Of a DNA stretch of 6,898 nt, positions 5,626 to 6,898 are shown piece by piece. Every line of letters begins with the position of its first letter. The first letter of the stretch is position 1. A model generated the notes under the pieces. The model was not told the origin of the DNA and made no database searches. It worked only from the letters and a program-made list of their open reading frames with translations. Source of the DNA: Methanomicrobiales archaeon. Lineage in GTDB: Archaea > Halobacteriota > Methanomicrobia > Methanomicrobiales > JACTUA01. The stretch covers positions 1 to 6,898 of the forward strand of contig JAJRCO010000163.1 in NCBI GenBank assembly GCA_028678905.1, written 5' to 3'. The translations under genes and the position numbers were made by a program.

Positions 5626-5638
5626 GGTAAAATTTACC
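5626..5638. repeat. Perfect 6-bp-arm palindrome, possible operator
   Basis: GGTAAAATTTACC: arms GGTAAA (5626-5631) and TTTACC (5633-5638) around a single A. It lies 20 bases after the HEAT gene stop and about 45 bases before a weak TATA-like CTATTAAG (5682-5689) that could serve the 62-residue gene. No T-run follows, so a protein-binding site is as likely as a transcript-end structure. Confidence 0.35.
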
Positions 5639-5723
5639 GAAAAGATAGAGATTAGTCACCACGACCAGTCGCCTGTCATTACTATTAAGATTCATCACAC
5701 AAAGTACTCAATGGAGATTTGAC

Positions 5724-5912
5724 GTGTCAATAGCCAGCCCGCAGGATACGAATCGGAGTTTTATAATTCTTCTCCAGCTTGTAGATATCGCTGTTTCCGC
5801 CCATTCACGCGGCGATGCGGAAGTCCGGGACTATGCACTGGAGGAGCTGGGGGACATCATGAAGTCCTACCGGTTGAGAAACGTGCTTTCGGTGCTCGGG
5901 AACCATATGTAA
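5724..5912 (+). CDS. Hypothetical 62-residue protein
   Basis: I do not recognise this family. The protein is small and soluble and probably mainly helical: an IILLQLVDIAVSAHSRG helix, then an acidic AEVRDYALEELGDIMKSY helix, then a short RNVLSVLGNH end. It could pack as a two- or three-helix bundle. GTG 5724 is preceded by GGAG (5713-5716) seven bases upstream, and this ribosome site is the main evidence that the gene is real. A tiny frame (ATG 5711, Met-Glu-Ile, TGA 5720-5722) overlaps the ribosome site and ends one base before the GTG. The gene follows the HEAT gene on the same strand and ends 15 bases from the convergent pilin gene. Confidence 0.6.
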   Translation: MSIASPQDTNRSFIILLQLVDIAVSAHSRGDAEVRDYALEELGDIMKSYRLRNVLSVLGNHM

Positions 5913-5927
5913 TCAACCCCCACCCTT

Positions 5928-6443
5928 TTACGCGGTATATCGATGACGTGAGATGGTGCGGTTAGAGATGGCATCGATGATATCCACCTGCACCAAATCC
6001 CCAGGACGGAAAGTTCCATCGGTGAAATCGATCACCGTGGATTCTCCGGGAGTCCAGGTGCCCCCCGAACATCCCGAACCTCCCATCCACTGCACCCCAA
6101 AGTGGCGGCTGGATATGAATTCATGGCCATCGAATGTTGAGATGACTGCGGTCAGGACGACCCGGTTCCGGTAGAACGTAGCCCTCAATAGCTTATTTTC
6201 ATAGGATGCGGTACCGGTATTCACCAGGACCACCCGGCTATCGTAATTCAGGGTGTACGGTCTGAGATCGCTGCGATGGTCAATGTTCCGGATGACAATT
6301 ATTGCCGGAGGTTCCCCCACCCCCCAGCTGGGAAGGGAGAAGAGCAGCAGAACCAGGAGGGCAAGAAGCAGGGTCAGCGCCACCAGCAGGATGGTGGCGA
6401 TCACCGGCGAAACCCCGGAGGAGCGATGGGGAGAGCAGTACAC
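5928..6443 (-). CDS. Archaeal type IV pilin-like surface protein
   Basis: 171 residues. The ten-residue leader ends in SSG, followed by VSPVIATILLVALTLLLALL. This is the archaeal pilin N-terminal pattern (Pilin_N, formerly DUF1628), and cleavage by the prepilin peptidase is expected after Gly10. The hydrophobic stretch to about residue 36 is the assembly helix and membrane anchor. The rest is a strand-rich extracellular domain with a WTPGEST block and a FRPGDLVQVDII strand, as in related pilins. One N-glycosylation sequon, Asn161-Arg-Thr163, lies near the C-terminus. The GTG start at 6443 has a poor ribosome site, but no other in-frame start exists upstream. The gene is 63 bases downstream of the winged-helix regulator on the same strand. 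Which pilus or adhesin it builds is unknown. Confidence 0.85.
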   Translation of the reverse strand: MYCSPHRSSGVSPVIATILLVALTLLLALLVLLLFSLPSWGVGEPPAIIVIRNIDHRSDLRPYTLNYDSRVVLVNTGTASYENKLLRATFYRNRVVLTAVISTFDGHEFISSRHFGVQWMGGSGCSGGTWTPGESTVIDFTDGTFRPGDLVQVDIIDAISNRTISRHRYTA

Positions 6444-6506
6444 TCCCAGTGGATAGGAGAAAAAAGGTAATGAAAAGCTATGAAATGAATCTATTGTGCC
6501 GCGGGG
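6444..6506 (-). promoter_or_regulatory. Short spacer between regulator and pilin, with T-run
   Basis: On the minus strand this AT-rich spacer carries a T6 run (opposite A6460-A6465) soon after the regulator stop. This could end part of the regulator transcripts. AT-rich stretches near 6480-6495 could be a pilin promoter, but no box is convincing. Read-through co-transcription is equally possible. Confidence 0.25.
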
Positions 6507-6848
6507 CTATTTCTTTGCTTCTTCGATCGCCAGCTGATAAATCCAATCGACGATGAGGTTGCACTCTTCCACGATGCACTCCCGGTCACAGGCAATACAG
6601 GGAACCAGCTCCTGTTCGGCCATAAGGAGACACGCATCAATGGTTTTTTTCTTTCCCCGCAACATGAAGGTCTTGATACCGTCGCTGCGGTGTTCCACCC
6701 GCTCGATCAGATTGAGATCCAGGAGTTTTTTCACGATGCGTGAGCATTTTCTGCTGTCGATGTTCAGCTGCTTCCAGAGCTCGCTCTGGAGCACTCCTCC
6801 TGGTGTGCATTGGATAAGGCGCAGGGCTTCTTCTTCTAATGATGCCAT
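6507..6848 (-). CDS. Winged-helix (B-block TFIIIC/Lrp-like) regulator with C-terminal four-cysteine cluster
   Basis: 113 residues. Residues 1-64 form a winged helix: a first helix EEEALRLIQ, then GGVLQSELWKQLNI, the recognition helix SRKCSRIVKKLLDLNLIER, and a wing with KTFMLRG. The GGVLQSELWK part resembles the B-block TFIIIC winged-helix family, which in archaea is found in small transcription regulators. Residues 84-96 carry Cys84-x2-Cys87-x3-Cys91-x4-Cys96 in CIACDRECIVEEC, followed by a helix containing DWIYQL. The four cysteines suggest a metal or iron-sulfur site and so a redox- or metal-sensing role; this is inference. The ATG at 6848 has no Shine-Dalgarno site, which suits a leaderless or short-leader mRNA. 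The target is unknown; the pilin 63 bases downstream is the nearest candidate. Confidence 0.82.
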   Translation of the reverse strand: MASLEEEALRLIQCTPGGVLQSELWKQLNIDSRKCSRIVKKLLDLNLIERVEHRSDGIKTFMLRGKKKTIDACLLMAEQELVPCIACDRECIVEECNLIVDWIYQLAIEEAKK

Positions 6849-6859
6849 AGCCGGAAAAG

Positions 6860-6876
6860 ATTTATTAAATAACCGG
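6860..6876 (-). promoter_or_regulatory. Promoter box with palindrome upstream of the winged-helix regulator
   Basis: ATTTA-T-TAAAT (6860-6870) is a perfect palindrome. Together with the adjoining bases it reads on the minus strand as TTATTTAATAAAT, a TATA-like box about 20-25 bases before ATG 6848. Flanking CCGG occurs on both sides (6851-6854 and 6873-6876). The symmetry overlapping the promoter could allow autoregulation. A second AT-rich box lies further out (6883-6898). Confidence 0.35.
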
Positions 6877-6898
6877 GGCGATGGTTAAAATATTATTG

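Noticed and set aside
1..6898. CRISPR array, insertion sequence, tRNA/rRNA or defence island
   Set aside because: No regularly spaced repeats, transposase features, terminal inverted repeats or tRNA-like cloverleaf were found; nearly all sequence is taken up by housekeeping-like or hypothetical archaeal genes.

Overview
The window looks like a piece of a methanogenic euryarchaeal chromosome, most likely from the Methanomicrobia (Methanomicrobiales or a close relative). The reasons are: an F420-dependent NADP reductase gene, an archaea-only DUF99 gene, an archaeal-type pilin, an AglJ-like dolichyl-phosphate glycosyltransferase, an archaeal winged-helix regulator, TATA-like boxes placed for short-leader or leaderless mRNAs, and fairly GC-rich genes separated by AT-richer spacers. 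The genus cannot be fixed from the sequence alone. No insertion sequence, CRISPR array, rRNA or tRNA was seen.

Layout: (1) 1-215 is a non-coding leader. (2) 216-2307 is a tight plus-strand operon of four genes: a short thioredoxin, F420H2:NADP+ oxidoreductase (npdG), an endonuclease III-superfamily DNA glycosylase of the MagIII-like type, and a class II aldolase. The genes are 1 nt apart or overlap. A hairpin with eight T follows the operon and lies across the 3' end of the next, convergent gene. (3) An AglJ-like glycosyltransferase (minus) and a DUF99 protein (plus) diverge from a spacer of only 10-40 bp. (4) 3905-4152 is a spacer between convergent genes. It holds a long imperfect hairpin and a coding-like stretch that may be the remnant of a flavin-reductase-like (DUF447-like) gene. 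(5) A MarC-family membrane protein (minus) and a HEAT-repeat protein (plus) share a 104-bp divergent promoter region. (6) A 62-residue hypothetical protein (plus) follows the HEAT gene. (7) On the minus strand at the right end, a winged-helix regulator with a four-cysteine cluster lies 63 bp upstream of a type IV pilin-like protein.

How they may work together: the first operon fits redox supply and maintenance. Fno exchanges reducing equivalents between F420 and NADP, and NADPH could feed a thioredoxin reductase acting on the thioredoxin. The aldolase resembles the fuculose-1-phosphate aldolase type that has been proposed to supply lactaldehyde for coenzyme F420 synthesis in methanogens. The other genes are one- or two-gene units: surface glycosylation (AglJ-like), a surface pilin with one N-glycosylation sequon, a membrane protein, and proteins of unknown role. 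I see no clear new multi-gene defence or mobile system. The most interesting points are the four-cysteine regulator next to the pilin, the glycosylase with an altered active site and cysteine cluster, and the possible gene remnant beside marC.
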